From CBDDEI01 sp965226775 (GTDB lineage: Bacteria; Chloroflexota; Dehalococcoidia; SHYD01), in contig CBDDEI010000002.1 in NCBI GenBank assembly GCA_965226775.1, positions 1,054,001 through 1,118,000 on the forward strand: 64,000 bases of DNA. The letters run 5' to 3'. Both the position numbers and the translations under genes were made by a program. How positions within the stretch are numbered: the stretch's first letter is position 1; every line of letters begins with the position of its first letter. Below the pieces are notes generated by a model. That model was not told where the DNA came from. It did not search any database and worked only from the letters and a program-made list of their open reading frames with translations. Of the stretch, positions 43,693 to 51,987 are shown in pieces.

Positions 43693-44904
43693 TTGTCAGT
43701 ATTCTCACGCATCACGCCATTACAAAAGGCGCTTATCGGGATCTACATACCTTCTGCCATGATGAGCTTTGGCCAGGGCATGTTAATTCCGGTGCTACCC
43801 ATCCTCCCTAACTCCTTTGATATTACGCCGGGCCTGGCGGCGCAGATATTCACCGCCCAGATGCTTGGCCGGCTACTCTCTCTTTACCCCACCGGCGTTA
43901 TAGTAGACCGCTACGGGCGACGCCTTGCCCTAATCACGGGGCCGTTGATCATCACCTTGGCTGCCCTGTTGAGCGCCGTTGCGCCGCAGTTTTGGCTGCT
44001 GGTGGTAGCGTTCCTTGCTAAGGGAATAGGAACCAGCCTCTTCCAGATAAGCCGGGAGGTGATGGCTGTAGACCTGGTGCGGCAGGACCAGCGCGGCCGT
44101 TTGCTCAGCGTGTTCTTTGGCGTATCATCCTTGGGTATTGCCTTTGGGCCGTTTGCCAGCGCCTGGATGATGGAGGCGTTTAGCTTTAGGGCGGTCTTTC
44201 TGGTCTACGCCGCCATCGGCTTCTTCACGTTCCTGGTGTCCCTTACCATGCAGGAAACGGCGTCTCCGCAACGGTCGTCGGTTAGAACTTCGCTGTTCGA
44301 TATAGGCGGACTGAAGGAGATAGCGCCCGGAATGCGCGTGACCTACATGGTCATCGTCTTTGGGACCTTCACCGCGATGATGCGGACTACCCTCCGGCTG
44401 GCGATCCTCCCGCTGTTTGTGGTAACTCAGCTAGGGTTCGGCGCCACCAGCATTGGCCTACTCTTTGCCATTATCGGCGTTGTGGAGTTCTTGATGATTG
44501 CCCCAACGGGGATTATCTCCGATAAGGCGGGACGTAAGGCGGTTGTGGTGCCGAGCGCGTTGATTGCGCTGGCGGCCTTCTCTCTCTACCCCCTCAGCTC
44601 AACAGTACTTGCCCTGGCGCTGGTGAGCGGCATAGGGGCAATAGGCACAGGGCTCGCGCTGGGATCCATGTCTACGTACACCTACGATGTAGTGCCAGAG
44701 CATGCCCGTGGACGTTTGCAGACGCTCCGCCGCTCCCTGGCAGAGCTGGGTGGGATTACGGGACCGGGCATTGGGGGCCTCATCGTAGATTCTTACAGTC
44801 CCCGGGCAGCATTCCTGTTCTTTATCCCGCTACAACTTGTGTCTGCATTGCTGCTTACGTTTGTTGCCAAGGAGACCTTGCAGCGGGATCGTAGGAGCGC
44901 CTAA
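43693..44904 (+). CDS. MFS transporter
   Basis: A 403-residue, 12-helix carrier. It begins with FSRITPLQKALIGIYIPSAM and has the loop motif TGVIVDRYGRRLALITGP and a second-half copy TGIISDKAGRKAVVVPSAL. The start codon is a TTG at 43693 with a weak binding site, so a start slightly downstream is possible. It is similar in layout to the carriers at 28877 and 50511. Placed between the RidA-like gene and a small unknown gene in the catabolic island, it could import a substrate or export a toxic intermediate. Confidence 0.87.
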   Translation: MSVFSRITPLQKALIGIYIPSAMMSFGQGMLIPVLPILPNSFDITPGLAAQIFTAQMLGRLLSLYPTGVIVDRYGRRLALITGPLIITLAALLSAVAPQFWLLVVAFLAKGIGTSLFQISREVMAVDLVRQDQRGRLLSVFFGVSSLGIAFGPFASAWMMEAFSFRAVFLVYAAIGFFTFLVSLTMQETASPQRSSVRTSLFDIGGLKEIAPGMRVTYMVIVFGTFTAMMRTTLRLAILPLFVVTQLGFGATSIGLLFAIIGVVEFLMIAPTGIISDKAGRKAVVVPSALIALAAFSLYPLSSTVLALALVSGIGAIGTGLALGSMSTYTYDVVPEHARGRLQTLRRSLAELGGITGPGIGGLIVDSYSPRAAFLFFIPLQLVSALLLTFVAKETLQRDRRSA

Positions 44905-44921
44905 TACATAGGTAAGGTACG

Positions 44922-44950
44922 TTGACCGCTTTACCCGCTAACGCTATACT
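44922..44950 (+). promoter_or_regulatory. Strong predicted promoter for the first small-protein gene
   Basis: TTGACC (44922-44927) and TATACT (44945-44950) are spaced exactly 17 bp. Transcription would begin near 44957, which supports the GTG at 44982 as start. Confidence 0.7.
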
Positions 44951-44981
44951 TCCCTCGCAACACCAAGGTGGAGGGATAAAC

Positions 44982-45230
44982 GTGTCAGAATCGCTCTACA
45001 CAACAATTGAGGGCCCAAAGGGCGTCGCGGAAGTCTATGAGGTCACCCAGGACCAAGAAAAGGATGCCGCGCAGAAGGAGAACATGGCTTCTGCACGGGT
45101 GAGCGACGTACTTTACGAAGTGCGCTTCGGCGATAAGCGAGAGGGCTTCTGGCAAGAGGGCGATGCCTGCTCCTTTGCCATGTTCTTAGCCGGCCTTGCC
45201 ACGGAAGACGGCACCTTTATCAAGCAATAG
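44982..45230 (+). CDS. Small protein of unknown function, paralogue of the 50153 gene
   Basis: An 82-residue acidic protein starting at GTG 44982, eight bases after GGAGGG. The key blocks are TTIEGPKGVAEVYEVTQ near the N-terminus and VLYEVRFGDKREGFWQEGDA in the middle. The same blocks recur in the 92-residue protein at 50153, with a variable spacer between them. There is no signal peptide or membrane helix. The pattern of short beta-strands suggests a small beta-fold. It lies alone between an MFS gene and two aldolases. I do not recognise the family. Confidence 0.8.
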   Translation: MSESLYTTIEGPKGVAEVYEVTQDQEKDAAQKENMASARVSDVLYEVRFGDKREGFWQEGDACSFAMFLAGLATEDGTFIKQ

Positions 45231-45250
45231 ACCGCGTTTTCCTAGTACGG

Positions 45251-45308
45251 GGCGCACTACAGAGCAGGGCGAGCAACCCTGCTCTAGAACTACCTAGCGC
45301 AGTGCGCC
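45251..45308. other. Nested stem-loop downstream of the small-protein gene
   Basis: GGCGCACT (45251-45258) pairs perfectly with AGTGCGCC (45301-45308). Inside it AGAGCAGGG (45261-45269) pairs perfectly with CCCTGCTCT (45277-45285). No T-run follows. It may end the upstream transcript or form a structured leader or RNA. The promoter for the aldolase lies 12 bp further on. Confidence 0.6.
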
Positions 45309-45320
45309 TCTCGTATGGCA

Positions 45321-45349
45321 TTCACTTCTCCACAAGCGTGCACTAAACT
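45321..45349 (+). promoter_or_regulatory. Weak predicted promoter for the aldolase pair
   Basis: TTCACT (45321-45326) and TAAACT (45344-45349) are spaced 17 bp, 30 bp upstream of the ATG. Confidence 0.35.
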
Positions 45350-45378
45350 CGCGCAATCACTATCAGGAGGCTTCATTT

Positions 45379-46191
45379 ATGGCTGACTCGTTAGAGGAGC
45401 TAAAACGGAAATCGGTGCTCTCCCATAGGATCCTGACCATGACGGGATCTATGGGCGATATCACAGGGCACGTGTTTGTGCGTGTTCCCGGTTCAGACGA
45501 ATTTCTGGCGCGGTGCCGGAATGCCGAAGACTGGTCTCCGGCCTACGCCCTGCCCACCGCGCTGCATCGCATGGACTTTGAGGGCAAGCCCGCTGAGGAT
45601 GTAGGAGACTACACCATCCCGCCGGAGCGGTACATTGGAGCAGAGCTCTTCAAGGCGCGTCCGGACGTGGGATGCGTGATCCACGCCCATCCGCCGGGGC
45701 AGGTGCTGTGCGGCATGACGGGCGTAGATATCCAGGCAATAGTGGGCTCCCAGAACTGGGGCGGCAGCACCGTGGCCCGTAAGGGGATTCCCGTCTACCC
45801 ACGCTCCGTGCTCATTCACAGCGCAGACTTGGGCAAAGCGATGCTTGCCATTATGGGCAACAAGGACATGGTCTTGCTCAAAGGCCACGGCAACGTGGTA
45901 GTGGGCCGCTCCGTGGAAGATGCCACGGTGAAAGCCATCCAGATAGAGAACATTGCCCGGCTGTGCTGGCAGCTCGCGCTGCGTCGCGGCAACACGCCTC
46001 AAGGCGCGTGGGAGATCCCCTGGGAGGATGTGGACGACCAAGTCTCCGGCGCGGGTGGCCGTGAGGCCGCGGCTGCTCAGGGCGGCGCGGTGGACCGGGG
46101 CACTACCGGACCTTGGGACTACTATGTGCGTCTGCTTAGGGACGGTGCGCTGATTCCGGAAGAGAGCACCGTTGACCTGGTCCAGTTCTAG
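45379..46191 (+). CDS. Class II aldolase/adducin-family protein, copy 1
   Basis: A 270-residue zinc aldolase fold. The metal site is CVIHAHPPGQVLCGM (HxH), and the third His is in LLKGHGNVVVGRSVEDATVK. The N-terminal MTGSMGDITGHVFVRVPG is the usual phosphate-loop region with a conserved Gly-His. Family members cleave sugar phosphates, decarboxylate or act on ketol substrates. A C-terminal Ala/Gly-rich insertion (about 220 to 245) is absent from copy 2. AGGAGG precedes the ATG. It is followed 39 bp later by its paralogue. Confidence 0.88.
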   Translation: MADSLEELKRKSVLSHRILTMTGSMGDITGHVFVRVPGSDEFLARCRNAEDWSPAYALPTALHRMDFEGKPAEDVGDYTIPPERYIGAELFKARPDVGCVIHAHPPGQVLCGMTGVDIQAIVGSQNWGGSTVARKGIPVYPRSVLIHSADLGKAMLAIMGNKDMVLLKGHGNVVVGRSVEDATVKAIQIENIARLCWQLALRRGNTPQGAWEIPWEDVDDQVSGAGGREAAAAQGGAVDRGTTGPWDYYVRLLRDGALIPEESTVDLVQF

Positions 46192-46230
46192 GCCAGCAGC
46201 AGTAACTGAGTTGAAAGTGGAGAGCGACTA

Positions 46231-46989
46231 ATGGCAGATAGCTTAGATGAACTGAAAGAAAAGCAGGTACTGGCGCACCGTATCCTGGTGATGACCCACT
46301 CCATGGGCGACATCACCGGCCACGTGTTTGCCCGAGTGCCGGGTGCAGACGAGTTCCTGGCGCGTTGTCGCAACAGCGCCGACCAGACTCCGCTGTACGT
46401 GCAGGCATCGGCGATGCACAAGGTAGACTTTGACGGTATCCCCACGGAGTCTATGGATGACTACATGATCCCGCCGGAGCGCCACATTGCGGCGACTATC
46501 ATGAAGCGGCGTCCGGAAGTAAACTGCGTAATCCATGCCCACCCGCCGGCGCAGGTACTGTGCGCCAACTCGGACGTGCCTCTCCGCCCGATTGTAGGGG
46601 CGCAGAATGTGGGCGGCATGATGCTCTCCCTGGGCGGCATCGGCGTGTACCCGCGGGCCCTGCTGATTCACAACCCTGAGATAGCCGCAGCAATGATGGC
46701 GGTGATGGGCACGAAGGACATCGTGCTGCTCAAGGGTCACGGCAACGTGGTGTGCGGCCGAAGCGTGGAAGAGGCGACGGTGCGGGCGATCCAGATAGAG
46801 AACCTGGCGCGGCTGACCTGGCAAGTGGCCATCTCCGGCAGAGAAGCTCCCGAGATACCGTGGCAGGACGTGGAGGACTTTGCCTCCCGCATAAGCGGCG
46901 AGCCTGCCTTAGGCCCCAACTGGTTCTGGGAGTACTACAAGAAGATGTGCGAGGAAGGACGGCGGATAGGGGACTATCAGCCTGAGTAA
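46231..46989 (+). CDS. Class II aldolase/adducin-family protein, copy 2
   Basis: A 252-residue tandem paralogue of the preceding gene, with the same start (ADSLDELKEKQVLAHRILVM) and the same metal motifs CVIHAHPPAQVLCANS and LLKGHGNVVCGRSVEEATVR. More than half of the aligned residues look identical by eye. The shorter C-terminus ends in WFWEYYKKMCEEGRRIG. The pair may form a heteromer or act on two related substrates. GGAGAG precedes the ATG and a strong terminator follows. Confidence 0.88.
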   Translation: MADSLDELKEKQVLAHRILVMTHSMGDITGHVFARVPGADEFLARCRNSADQTPLYVQASAMHKVDFDGIPTESMDDYMIPPERHIAATIMKRRPEVNCVIHAHPPAQVLCANSDVPLRPIVGAQNVGGMMLSLGGIGVYPRALLIHNPEIAAAMMAVMGTKDIVLLKGHGNVVCGRSVEEATVRAIQIENLARLTWQVAISGREAPEIPWQDVEDFASRISGEPALGPNWFWEYYKKMCEEGRRIGDYQPE

Positions 46990-47007
46990 CCGTTCTTAGC
47001 AAAGATT

Positions 47008-47042
47008 AAAGAGGCCGAGCACTATGCTCGGCCTCTTTCCTG
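47008..47042 (+). terminator. Terminator after the aldolase pair
   Basis: A 14-bp perfect stem (AAAGAGGCCGAGCA / TGCTCGGCCTCTTT) with a 3-nt loop. Confidence 0.9.
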
Positions 47043-47095
47043 TCCCTGCGGATATTCTTGCTCCCCGTCTTTGGTCGATGTCCTCACTACGAGTA

Positions 47096-47131
47096 CAAGA
47101 AAACAGGCCCCGCCGTATGACGGGGCCTGTT
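47096..47131 (-). terminator. Terminator after Rieske oxygenase copy 1
   Basis: AACAGGCCCCG pairs with CGGGGCCTGTT; on the minus strand it is followed by TTTCTT. It lies 25 bp past the stop. Confidence 0.85.
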
Positions 47132-47155
47132 CGGTGCTTGGGGTAAGGGTGCTAG

Positions 47156-48445
47156 CTAGGTCTTGCTGGTCTCCGGGGTGACCCAGCTTTGCATAACTTC
47201 TTGGATCTGCTCGGCATCCTGGCTGTAACCGGCTTCGCCCTGGATGTACTTCTTGGGAGGGCTGCCACCGGTGGTGACTCGCTCCTTGGGCAGCTCTATA
47301 GACACGTTCTTTTCCGGGTCACGGAAGGTGTTCATAGGGTCATTGCCCTCTTCTACCACCTTCATCTGCTCCTTGAGCAGCTTACGGAAGAGGATGACGC
47401 CCTTATCGGACTCGCCCAGCTTCTCGTAGTTGCGCTCGGCAATCTTGGTGGGCCCCTGGTTGATCCAGGCCATGTAGTCCTGGTTGAAGGTGTAGCTCAC
47501 AATGTAGCGTCCCTGTTCGTCCAGGAGCGGAGTCACCCGGTAGGGGATCTCTTCCTGCGGAGGTGACGTAGTGCCGGGAGCGGCAGGCCAAGTGTACAGC
47601 GACACGTGGAAGGTGTGCTCATCATCAATGGGCACACGCCACTGGAACGTCCAAGACCACTGGCTGCCTACTAGCAGGATGTTGGGGAAGAGGATGGGGT
47701 GACCATTCTTCCAGTCGTCGTCTTCCTCGGTGGAGTTGCGGAGCATGCGGCGCTTGATAATGCCGTGCTCAAAGACGTCGAAACCGATCTTCACGTGGCC
47801 GAAGCGTCCGCTAAGGGCGTTCTCGCGGCCGGGAATGTTGGGGTCTACGGCAAGTTCGGCCAGGTATTTGCCGAAGTAGCCATGGAGCCACTCGGCGTGG
47901 ACCGGGTCCAGGGAGTTCTCCTGGCACTGTAGCCAGTTGGCCGGGAGCTCCGTGATGGCGATGTCTTTGACCGCGTTGCCCTGTATGAGAGGCTCCCAGT
48001 TGGGAAGCAGCGGCGCCGGCTCTGGGCCCATGTAGGCAAAGATAAGGCCGGAGAGCTCTTCTACGTGGTAGGAGGTGAGGGAACATTTCTGCTTGAAGGA
48101 ACCTTCCGGATGGACGGTCTCTTCGAAGGGCTGCTCAACGCAGTGACCCTGGGTATCGTACTTCCAGCCGTGGTACTGGCAGCGGAGGCCGTCTTCTTCG
48201 ACGACGCCGTAGGCCAGGTTCACGCGTCGGTGGGCGCACCAGCGGTCGATGAGGCCGAGCTTGCCGCTGCGGTCTCGGAAGAGGACCAGGTCCTCGCCCA
48301 TGATGCGGATCTCTTTGGTGCGGAAGGGCGATGCCGCCAGCTCAGAGACGGCGGCTATGGGATGCCAGTAGCGGCGCATAAGCTCGCCACCGGGCGTGCC
48401 GGGCCCAACCTGCGTAAGGAGTTTGTTCTCTTGGATGCTCAGCAT
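47156..48445 (-). CDS. Rieske [2Fe-2S] ring-hydroxylating oxygenase alpha subunit, copy 1
   Basis: A 429-residue oxygenase. The Rieske domain has C70-x-H72 in RWCAHRRVNLAYG and C89-x2-H92 in LRCQYHGWKYD. The catalytic domain has SLDPVHAEWLHGYF with iron ligands His183 and His188, preceded by the bridging Asp. Such enzymes use O2 and electrons from a separate reductase to hydroxylate or demethylate aromatics. No beta subunit, ferredoxin or reductase lies nearby, as for single-component phenoxybenzoate- or vanillate-type oxygenases. It is paralogous to the gene at 48659. A promoter and terminator flank it. Confidence 0.92.
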   Translation of the reverse strand: MLSIQENKLLTQVGPGTPGGELMRRYWHPIAAVSELAASPFRTKEIRIMGEDLVLFRDRSGKLGLIDRWCAHRRVNLAYGVVEEDGLRCQYHGWKYDTQGHCVEQPFEETVHPEGSFKQKCSLTSYHVEELSGLIFAYMGPEPAPLLPNWEPLIQGNAVKDIAITELPANWLQCQENSLDPVHAEWLHGYFGKYLAELAVDPNIPGRENALSGRFGHVKIGFDVFEHGIIKRRMLRNSTEEDDDWKNGHPILFPNILLVGSQWSWTFQWRVPIDDEHTFHVSLYTWPAAPGTTSPPQEEIPYRVTPLLDEQGRYIVSYTFNQDYMAWINQGPTKIAERNYEKLGESDKGVILFRKLLKEQMKVVEEGNDPMNTFRDPEKNVSIELPKERVTTGGSPPKKYIQGEAGYSQDAEQIQEVMQSWVTPETSKT

Positions 48446-48522
48446 ATGATTCTCCCCAATGTTCGTATTTTCCCGTTGCGGAGGTCGCGCAATAACAGCG
48501 CAAGTTGCGAAATAGTGCCCTC

Positions 48523-48552
48523 AGTATACTCCTTTTCCGTCCAAAACTTCAA
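48523..48552 (-). promoter_or_regulatory. Predicted promoter for Rieske copy 1
   Basis: TTGAAG (48552-48547) and TATACT (48528-48523) are spaced 18 bp, with a leader of about 70 bases. Confidence 0.5.
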
Positions 48553-48606
48553 AAGATGGGGAGCACCTCTCCAGGGTGGTGGAGACTAGCATGGGTATGA
48601 GACGCG

Positions 48607-48638
48607 AAGCACCCCGATTACATGTAATCGGGGTGCTT
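48607..48638. terminator. Perfect 32-bp palindrome between the Rieske genes
   Basis: Two 16-base arms, AAGCACCCCGATTACA and its exact complement, meet without a loop. It lies 21 bp past the stop of the 48659-49930 gene and is followed by TT on the plus strand. Probably a terminator; it could also be a protein-binding site. Confidence 0.65.
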
Positions 48639-48658
48639 TTGAGTGCGGTAGCTTTAGG

Positions 48659-49930
48659 TTACGCTTGCCAGGTTGCGAGGACAGTATCAATCTTGTCCGC
48701 ATCGGCGCTGAAGCCGCGCTCCTGAGGCACGTACTTGCTCATGCGGGTCCGAGCAGGAGGAGCCGTCTCGCCTGCGCCCTCCTGGGGCAGCCAGATGCGG
48801 TCGGCAGCTTCCGCTGTCCGGAACACATTCATGGGGTCATTGCCTTCTTTGATCACCCTAATCTGCTCGGTGACGAGCTTACGCAAGAGGATGACGCCCT
48901 TGTCGGACTCGCCCAGCTTCTCGTAGTTGCGCTCGGCGATGGAGGTTGGGCCCTGGTTCACCCAGGCCATGAAGTCCTGGTTGAAGGTGTTGCTCACGTA
49001 CCAGCGGCCTTGTTCGTCGTACAACGGGGTGATGCGGTAAGGAATCTCCGGCTGCTCCGGTGCTTGCTGGTCGGGCCGCGCTACCCAGGTGTACAGCGAT
49101 ACGTGGAAGGTGTGCTCATCGTCCATAGGCACGCGCCACTGGAAGGTGTAGTTCCACGGATTTCCAACCAACAGGATGTTGGGGAAGATGGAAGGGTGGC
49201 CAGTCTTCCAGGCATGCTGGTTCTCGTCAGAGTTCTGGGTGATGCGGCGCTTGATGATCCCGCCTTCAAAGACATCAAAGCCAATCTTCAGGTGGAGTTG
49301 GGGGAGGCCCGGGCCGCGCTGAACTTCCTGCACATCCATATCGGCCAGGTAGTTGCTGAAGTAACCGTGGAGCCACTCGGCATGGACCGGGTCCAGGGAG
49401 TTCTCCTGGCACTGCAGCCAGTTGGCGGGAAGCTCGGTAATAGCAATGTCACGCACGGCGTTCTCACGCACCAAGGCGTCCCAGCGCGGGAGGAAAGGCG
49501 CCGGCTCCGGGCCGATGTAGGCAAAGATAAGGCCGGAGAGCTCTTCTACGTGGTAGGACGTGAGGGAGCACTTCTGCTTGAAGGAACCATCAGGATGGAC
49601 GGTCTCTTCGAAGGGCTGCTCAATGCAGTGACCCTGGGTATCGTACTTCCAGCCGTGGTACTGGCAGCGGAGGCCGTCTTCTTCGACGACGCCGTAGGCC
49701 AGGTTCACGCGTCGGTGGGCGCACCAGCGGTCGATGAGGCCGAGCTTGCCGCTGCGGTCTCGGAAGAGGACCAGGTCTTCGCCCATGATGCGGATCTCTT
49801 TGGTGCGGAAGGGCGAAGCTGCCAGCTCGGAGACGCCAGCTATTGGATGCCAGTACCGGCGCATAAGCTCGCCACCGGGCGTGCCGGGCCCAACCTGCGT
49901 AAGGACTTTGTTTTGTTCAATACTAAGCAT
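48659..49930 (-). CDS. Rieske [2Fe-2S] ring-hydroxylating oxygenase alpha subunit, copy 2
   Basis: A 423-residue paralogue of copy 1 with the same ligands (C70, H72, C89, H92; His183 and His188 in DPVHAEWLHGYF). Residues 1 to about 140 are almost identical to copy 1, while the rest diverges clearly, including WDALVRENAVRDIA, the insertion after the iron site (DMDVQEVQRGPGLPQLHLK) and a different C-terminus. Two genes with the same iron-sulfur domain but different pockets would suit different substrates. It has its own strong promoter and AGGAGAGG binding site. Confidence 0.92.
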   Translation of the reverse strand: MLSIEQNKVLTQVGPGTPGGELMRRYWHPIAGVSELAASPFRTKEIRIMGEDLVLFRDRSGKLGLIDRWCAHRRVNLAYGVVEEDGLRCQYHGWKYDTQGHCIEQPFEETVHPDGSFKQKCSLTSYHVEELSGLIFAYIGPEPAPFLPRWDALVRENAVRDIAITELPANWLQCQENSLDPVHAEWLHGYFSNYLADMDVQEVQRGPGLPQLHLKIGFDVFEGGIIKRRITQNSDENQHAWKTGHPSIFPNILLVGNPWNYTFQWRVPMDDEHTFHVSLYTWVARPDQQAPEQPEIPYRITPLYDEQGRWYVSNTFNQDFMAWVNQGPTSIAERNYEKLGESDKGVILLRKLVTEQIRVIKEGNDPMNVFRTAEAADRIWLPQEGAGETAPPARTRMSKYVPQERGFSADADKIDTVLATWQA

Positions 49931-49994
49931 ATGCCTCTCCTGTGTTATTAGCTTCTGCTTGCGATAGAAATGCCATACCTAGCCGATCTGTGAC

Positions 49995-50023
49995 ACTATG
50001 CACTTTCTTGGCAAACCTGTCAA
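49995..50023 (-). promoter_or_regulatory. Predicted promoter for Rieske copy 2
   Basis: A perfect TTGACA (50023-50018) and CATAGT (50000-49995) are spaced 17 bp, with a leader of about 60 bases. Confidence 0.6.
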
Positions 50024-50075
50024 CTTGACCATAATACAGCGGGACGGGGAGTCCGTTGTACGGCCTCTGTTATGT

Positions 50076-50086
50076 TGTGCTAAAAT
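50076..50086 (+). promoter_or_regulatory. Extended -10 element before the second small-protein gene
   Basis: TGTGCTAAAAT is the same string as before hisH. TTGTAC lies 19 bp upstream of the hexamer. A separate TTGACA at 50099 has no matching -10 box. Confidence 0.45.
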
Positions 50087-50152
50087 TAAAGCCTGTACTT
50101 GACATGGGGCTTCGCGTTATGGCAATGGCGCAAGGCTAGAAACGAGAGTTTG

Positions 50153-50431
50153 ATGGCTGAAACGTTATACGCAGAAATGGAAGGCCCCAAGGGCAAAGCA
50201 CAGGTCTACGAAGTGACGCAGGAGTCCGGCTGGTTCCTGTGGAACGGTATGCCCTCACGGACTTCTACCAGTGACATGCTCTACGAGGTGCGCTTTGGCG
50301 ACCTGCGGGAGTCCTACTGGCAGGAGGGTGAGGCCGCTACGGTGGCCTGGGAGCTAGTAGGCATGCCCTACGGCGGTGACACAGGTCCCCGGCCCGCCGG
50401 CCCACGGCGCAACTGGAAGTTCGCCCTCTAA
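50153..50431 (+). CDS. Small protein of unknown function, paralogue of the 44982 gene
   Basis: A 92-residue protein from ATG 50153. The blocks AEMEGPKGKAQVYEVTQES and MLYEVRFGDLRESYWQEGEA are shared with the small protein at 44982. The spacer differs (SGWFLWNGMPSRTSTS) and the C-terminus adds a Gly/Pro/Arg tail. There is no export signal. It lies divergent from Rieske copy 2 and convergent with an MFS gene. The family is not recognised. Duplication next to oxygenase and aldolase genes suggests a role linked to the catabolic enzymes. Confidence 0.8.
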   Translation: MAETLYAEMEGPKGKAQVYEVTQESGWFLWNGMPSRTSTSDMLYEVRFGDLRESYWQEGEAATVAWELVGMPYGGDTGPRPAGPRRNWKFAL

Positions 50432-50452
50432 ACTACAACGCTGGATACTAAG

Positions 50453-50486
50453 AGCGGCTGGCCTTACGAGGCCAGTCGCTTTGCGT
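50453..50486 (+). terminator. Terminator after the second small-protein gene
   Basis: AGCGGCTGGCC pairs with GGCCAGTCGCT (one G-T pair) around a 6-nt loop, followed by TTGCGTTT. Confidence 0.75.
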
Positions 50487-50510
50487 TTGCAGATGGATGC
50501 TTGTGCAGTG

Positions 50511-51809
50511 TTATGCGGCGGTCTGTGGCTGGCGCTCGGGGGCGCTGCCGCCGGGCTCCTTGCCTACGACGGCAACAGAGAGGCCGCTGAGAATCAGCAA
50601 GATTCCAACGATGATAAAGGCCAGGGGTAGGCCGTAGTACTGAGCCACCGTGCCGATAGTCAGCGGGGCAATGACACCGCCCACATTGCGCAGCAGCGAC
50701 CAGATACCCAGGAATGTCCCGCGTCCGCGGACAGGGGCCAGGTCCATGGCATAGACCTCGGTGCTCCCCATGCTCATGCCGGTGCCCACGCCGTAGACCA
50801 GGATCATCATGATAACGCTCATGAAATCTGTCACGGCGGAGAGCATGAAGCCCGAGATGCCCAGGAGGATCATGCCCGGCACAATGGAGGCTTTGCGGCC
50901 CAGCCTATCGACAATGATGCCGTTGGGGAAAGAGATGAGGAAGGTGACGGTGGCGGCAAGACCCATCATGGTGCCAACGTCGGCGTCATTCATACCGGCG
51001 GTGGCCTGCACATGCAACGGGAAGAGGATCCCCATGACGCCCTGAAAGCCCTCCATGCTGTGGATAAGGGTAGCGATGGCGACGACGATGACGGCGGGTG
51101 TGAAGAAAATGGAGAGGTTCAGCTCCTCCTTCGGCTTCTCTGGAGCTGCTGCTTCCTTGGTGGAGCTGGGCTGAGTGGCGCGGGGCTGGGCGGCTTCTTG
51201 AGGCCGCGTTTCCTTGATGAGCCAGGCTAGGAGGATATGGATGGGGATCTTAGTTATGGCGTTGAACATGAACAGGGAGCGGAGACCAAAAAATGTGGTT
51301 AGCACTGCGCCCACTAAAGGGCCGGAGATAGAGCCCAAGCGGCTGGCCATGCCCCTTATCGCATTGGCGCGGCCGCGGTTATCCCGCTCCGTGATGTCTG
51401 CCATGACGATGGCGGAGCCGGTTGACCACATGGACACGCCGATGGCTCCCAAGAATTCCAGGATGATGAACTGCACGTAGCTGGTGGAGTAGAACTGGAA
51501 CACGCAGGCGACGCCTCTAATCAGGTTGCCCACAATGACGAGGGGGCGGCGCCCAAAGCGGTCGGTGAGGACGCCAGTGAGCGGGGCAGTGACAAACCAT
51601 GCGGCGGAGTTGGATGTGCCGATGAGGGTGACCAGGAAGACGGGCACTCCAAAGGCCGCCGCAAACAGGGGACGACCGAGCTGCTGCGCTCCGGTGCCCA
51701 GGCCCCAGAGAAAGAACATGCCGTAGATGGGCGCTGCGGAACGGGTGAATGCGCCGACTACCGGCTTACTGGGGGATTCCTCAGGCTGCTGTGCCACTGG
51801 CTGTTTCAA
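50511..51809 (-). CDS. MFS transporter
   Basis: A 432-residue carrier with 12 predicted helices. The loop motif LTGVLTDRFGRRPLVIVGNL and the second-half copy NGIIVDRLGRKASIVPGM are present. A long charged cytoplasmic loop (about 205 to 235, AQPRATQPSSTKEAAAPEKP) separates the two halves. The start is TTG at 51809 with AGGAG adjacent; a GTG four codons downstream is an alternative. It lies between the small-protein gene and a solute-binding lipoprotein. Direction of transport and substrate are unknown. Confidence 0.87.
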   Translation of the reverse strand: MKQPVAQQPEESPSKPVVGAFTRSAAPIYGMFFLWGLGTGAQQLGRPLFAAAFGVPVFLVTLIGTSNSAAWFVTAPLTGVLTDRFGRRPLVIVGNLIRGVACVFQFYSTSYVQFIILEFLGAIGVSMWSTGSAIVMADITERDNRGRANAIRGMASRLGSISGPLVGAVLTTFFGLRSLFMFNAITKIPIHILLAWLIKETRPQEAAQPRATQPSSTKEAAAPEKPKEELNLSIFFTPAVIVVAIATLIHSMEGFQGVMGILFPLHVQATAGMNDADVGTMMGLAATVTFLISFPNGIIVDRLGRKASIVPGMILLGISGFMLSAVTDFMSVIMMILVYGVGTGMSMGSTEVYAMDLAPVRGRGTFLGIWSLLRNVGGVIAPLTIGTVAQYYGLPLAFIIVGILLILSGLSVAVVGKEPGGSAPERQPQTAA

Positions 51810-51987
51810 CTCCTAGAGTTCTGCCTAGTGGCAGTTATGCCGCAACCCTATACGCTTTTATTGAGACGTGTCAAGCCGAGGTAGGGGCCGGTGGTCGCCG
51901 AAAATGTGGTGCTTGCGCAGCTGTAGAAAGTGATGGAGAACGGCAGGCCACGTTCCCCCTTGATGCTAGCGGTTGTGGCGAGATTGA

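Noticed and set aside
48607..48638. Transposon end or operator at the 32-bp palindrome
   Set aside because: Single copy with no flanking duplication; its position after a stop codon fits a terminator better.
48665..49951. 428-codon open frame on the plus strand opposite Rieske copy 2
   Set aside because: Codon-bias shadow of the real gene on the other strand; no domain or ribosome binding site.
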